In this document: one piece after another, positions 63,561 through 64,000 of the stretch
Layout of the letters: every line of letters starts with the position of its first letter
Position numbering within the stretch: the stretch's first letter is position 1
Source of the DNA: Maricaulis salignorans
GTDB taxonomy: Bacteria; Pseudomonadota; Alphaproteobacteria; Caulobacterales; Aquidulcibacteraceae
DNA: 64,000 nucleotides
Reading direction: 5' to 3'
Assembly (NCBI GenBank): GCA_945891505.1
Contig: CAMDDL010000004.1
Span: 95,728 to 159,727 of the forward strand
Position numbers and translations under genes: made by a program
The notes under the pieces: model-generated
The model's database searches: none
Told to the model about the DNA's origin: nothing
Seen by the model: only the letters and a program-made list of their open reading frames with translations

Positions 63561-63813
63561 CCAGCAAGTCTTTCAAGACAACATTGTCCAGCATCGCATC
63601 TGCTAGCAATCTCTTCAGCCTTGCGTTCTCCTGCTCCAGCGCCTTCAATCGCCGCGCATCAGAAACGTCCAAACCACCATACTTGGCCTTCCACTTGTAA
63701 AACGTAGCGCTGCTCACACCATGCTTGCGGCATACATCACCCGTCGGCACACCGCGCTCTTGCTCTGCCAAAATCGCAATAATCTGCTCTTCACTAAATC
63801 TGCTGCTTCTCAT
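63556..63813 (-). CDS. IS3-family transposase OrfA
   Basis: About 85 residues (ATG 63813, GGAG 6 nt upstream). The HTH and leucine-zipper pattern of IS407 OrfA: RFSEEQIIAILAEQERGVPT, DVCRKHGVSSATFYKWKAKY, GGLDVSDARRLKALEQENAR, then LKRLLADAMLDNVVLKDLLG and stop. The usual ending continues a few residues beyond LLG; here a palindromic segment (63519-63560) supplies the stop instead. Confidence 0.88.
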   Translation of the reverse strand: MRSSRFSEEQIIAILAEQERGVPTGDVCRKHGVSSATFYKWKAKYGGLDVSDARRLKALEQENARLKRLLADAMLDNVVLKDLLG

Positions 63814-63921
63814 GTCCATCTCCGCTTAATGGACTCTTCGTTCAAATGACGGACCAATCGGGGCTCAGGTCAACCTCACCGAACGATTTCAGTCAACCGC
63901 TTTAAGAGATTAACTCAAAAG

Positions 63922-64000
63922 ATGATGGATCGAAAGGCACCTTTGATGCCGAACAGTCTGCGCTGGACTTATGATCTTAAGTTCCGGAAATTCGATGAAT
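63922..64000 (+). CDS. Possible start of a gene running out of the window
   Basis: An open frame begins at ATG 63922 (or ATG 63925) and stays open to the edge, encoding at least 26 residues (MMDRKAPLMPNSLRWTYDL...). No strong RBS is seen and the product is not recognised. It lies 50 bp beyond the IS right end and may not be a real gene. Confidence 0.25.
   Translation, partial: MMDRKAPLMPNSLRWTYDLKFRKFDE

Larger units (their letters stand above)
62564..63872 (-). mobile_element. IS3-family (IS407-like) insertion sequence, inactive
   Basis: About 1.31 kb bounded by terminal inverted repeats TGACCTGAGCCC (62564-62575) and GGGCTCAGGTCA (63861-63872); beyond these 12 bases the ends stay about 75 per cent alike with one indel. 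OrfA and a broken OrfB on the minus strand give the IS3/IS407 type. No 3- or 4-bp target duplication is seen (left flank TCA, right flank ACC), so later rearrangement or deletion is likely. Confidence 0.88.

Overview
The window looks like chromosomal DNA of an alphaproteobacterium that makes bacteriochlorophyll a, most likely an aerobic anoxygenic phototroph. The evidence is a photosynthesis gene cluster in alphaproteobacterial order (bchZ-pufBALM-dxs; ppsR/aerR next to bchF; lhaA-puhABC-puhE) together with a large TonB-dependent receptor, Flp/Tad pilus parts and a MaeB/MutS gene pair. Caulobacterales, Hyphomonadales or Sphingomonadales would all fit; the sequence alone does not settle the order.

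Layout. 1-5.7 kb: the 3' end of bchZ, then pufB, pufA, pufL, pufM and dxs, with strong RNA hairpins after pufA and after pufM. 5.7-6.7 kb: a decayed TIR-like fragment and a lone Flp pilin. 6.7-28.3 kb: housekeeping and accessory genes (TonB receptor, VIT-type metal transporter, siroheme synthase N-domain, MprF-like synthase, MsrA, LhgO-like oxidase, alanine dehydrogenase with an Lrp regulator, PstS-like protein, MutS, malic enzyme, TadG-like protein). 28.6-35.2 kb: a tightly coupled five-gene operon (GH13 glucosidase, PhyH-like dioxygenase, zinc alcohol dehydrogenase, esterase, GH92 mannosidase). 36.9-50.0 kb: the second block of photosynthesis genes. idi-puhE-puhC-puhB-puhA-lhaA-bchF are on the minus strand; aerR-ppsR-bchG-bch2-bchP and a small membrane ORF are on the plus strand; a lipoprotein cytochrome c (cycA-like) is on the minus strand. 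50.4-53.9 kb: DUF2333, universal stress protein, NfuA-like scaffold, RutE-like reductase and a GntR regulator. 54-59.3 kb: an amine/polyamine cluster (class III aminotransferase, two glutamine-synthetase-like ligases, PotD/PotF-type binding protein). 59.4-64 kb: thiolase, a membrane histidine kinase, a truncated gene, and a damaged IS3-family (IS407-like) element.

How the parts fit. The puf and puh products form the LH1-reaction centre core. LhaA, PuhB, PuhC and PuhE are assembly factors. BchZ, BchF, BchG and BchP act in late bacteriochlorophyll synthesis, Dxs and Idi feed the isoprenoid tail and carotenoids, and the tethered cytochrome c is a candidate electron donor to the reaction centre. 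PpsR with its B12-binding antirepressor AerR would impose light/redox control; a perfect PpsR-type palindrome lies directly before bchG and a near match lies before bchF. The two photosynthesis blocks are about 31 kb apart. Several genes usual in this arrangement (bchNBHLM between bchF and lhaA, acsF between puhC and puhE, pufC/pufX, crt genes) are not in the window.
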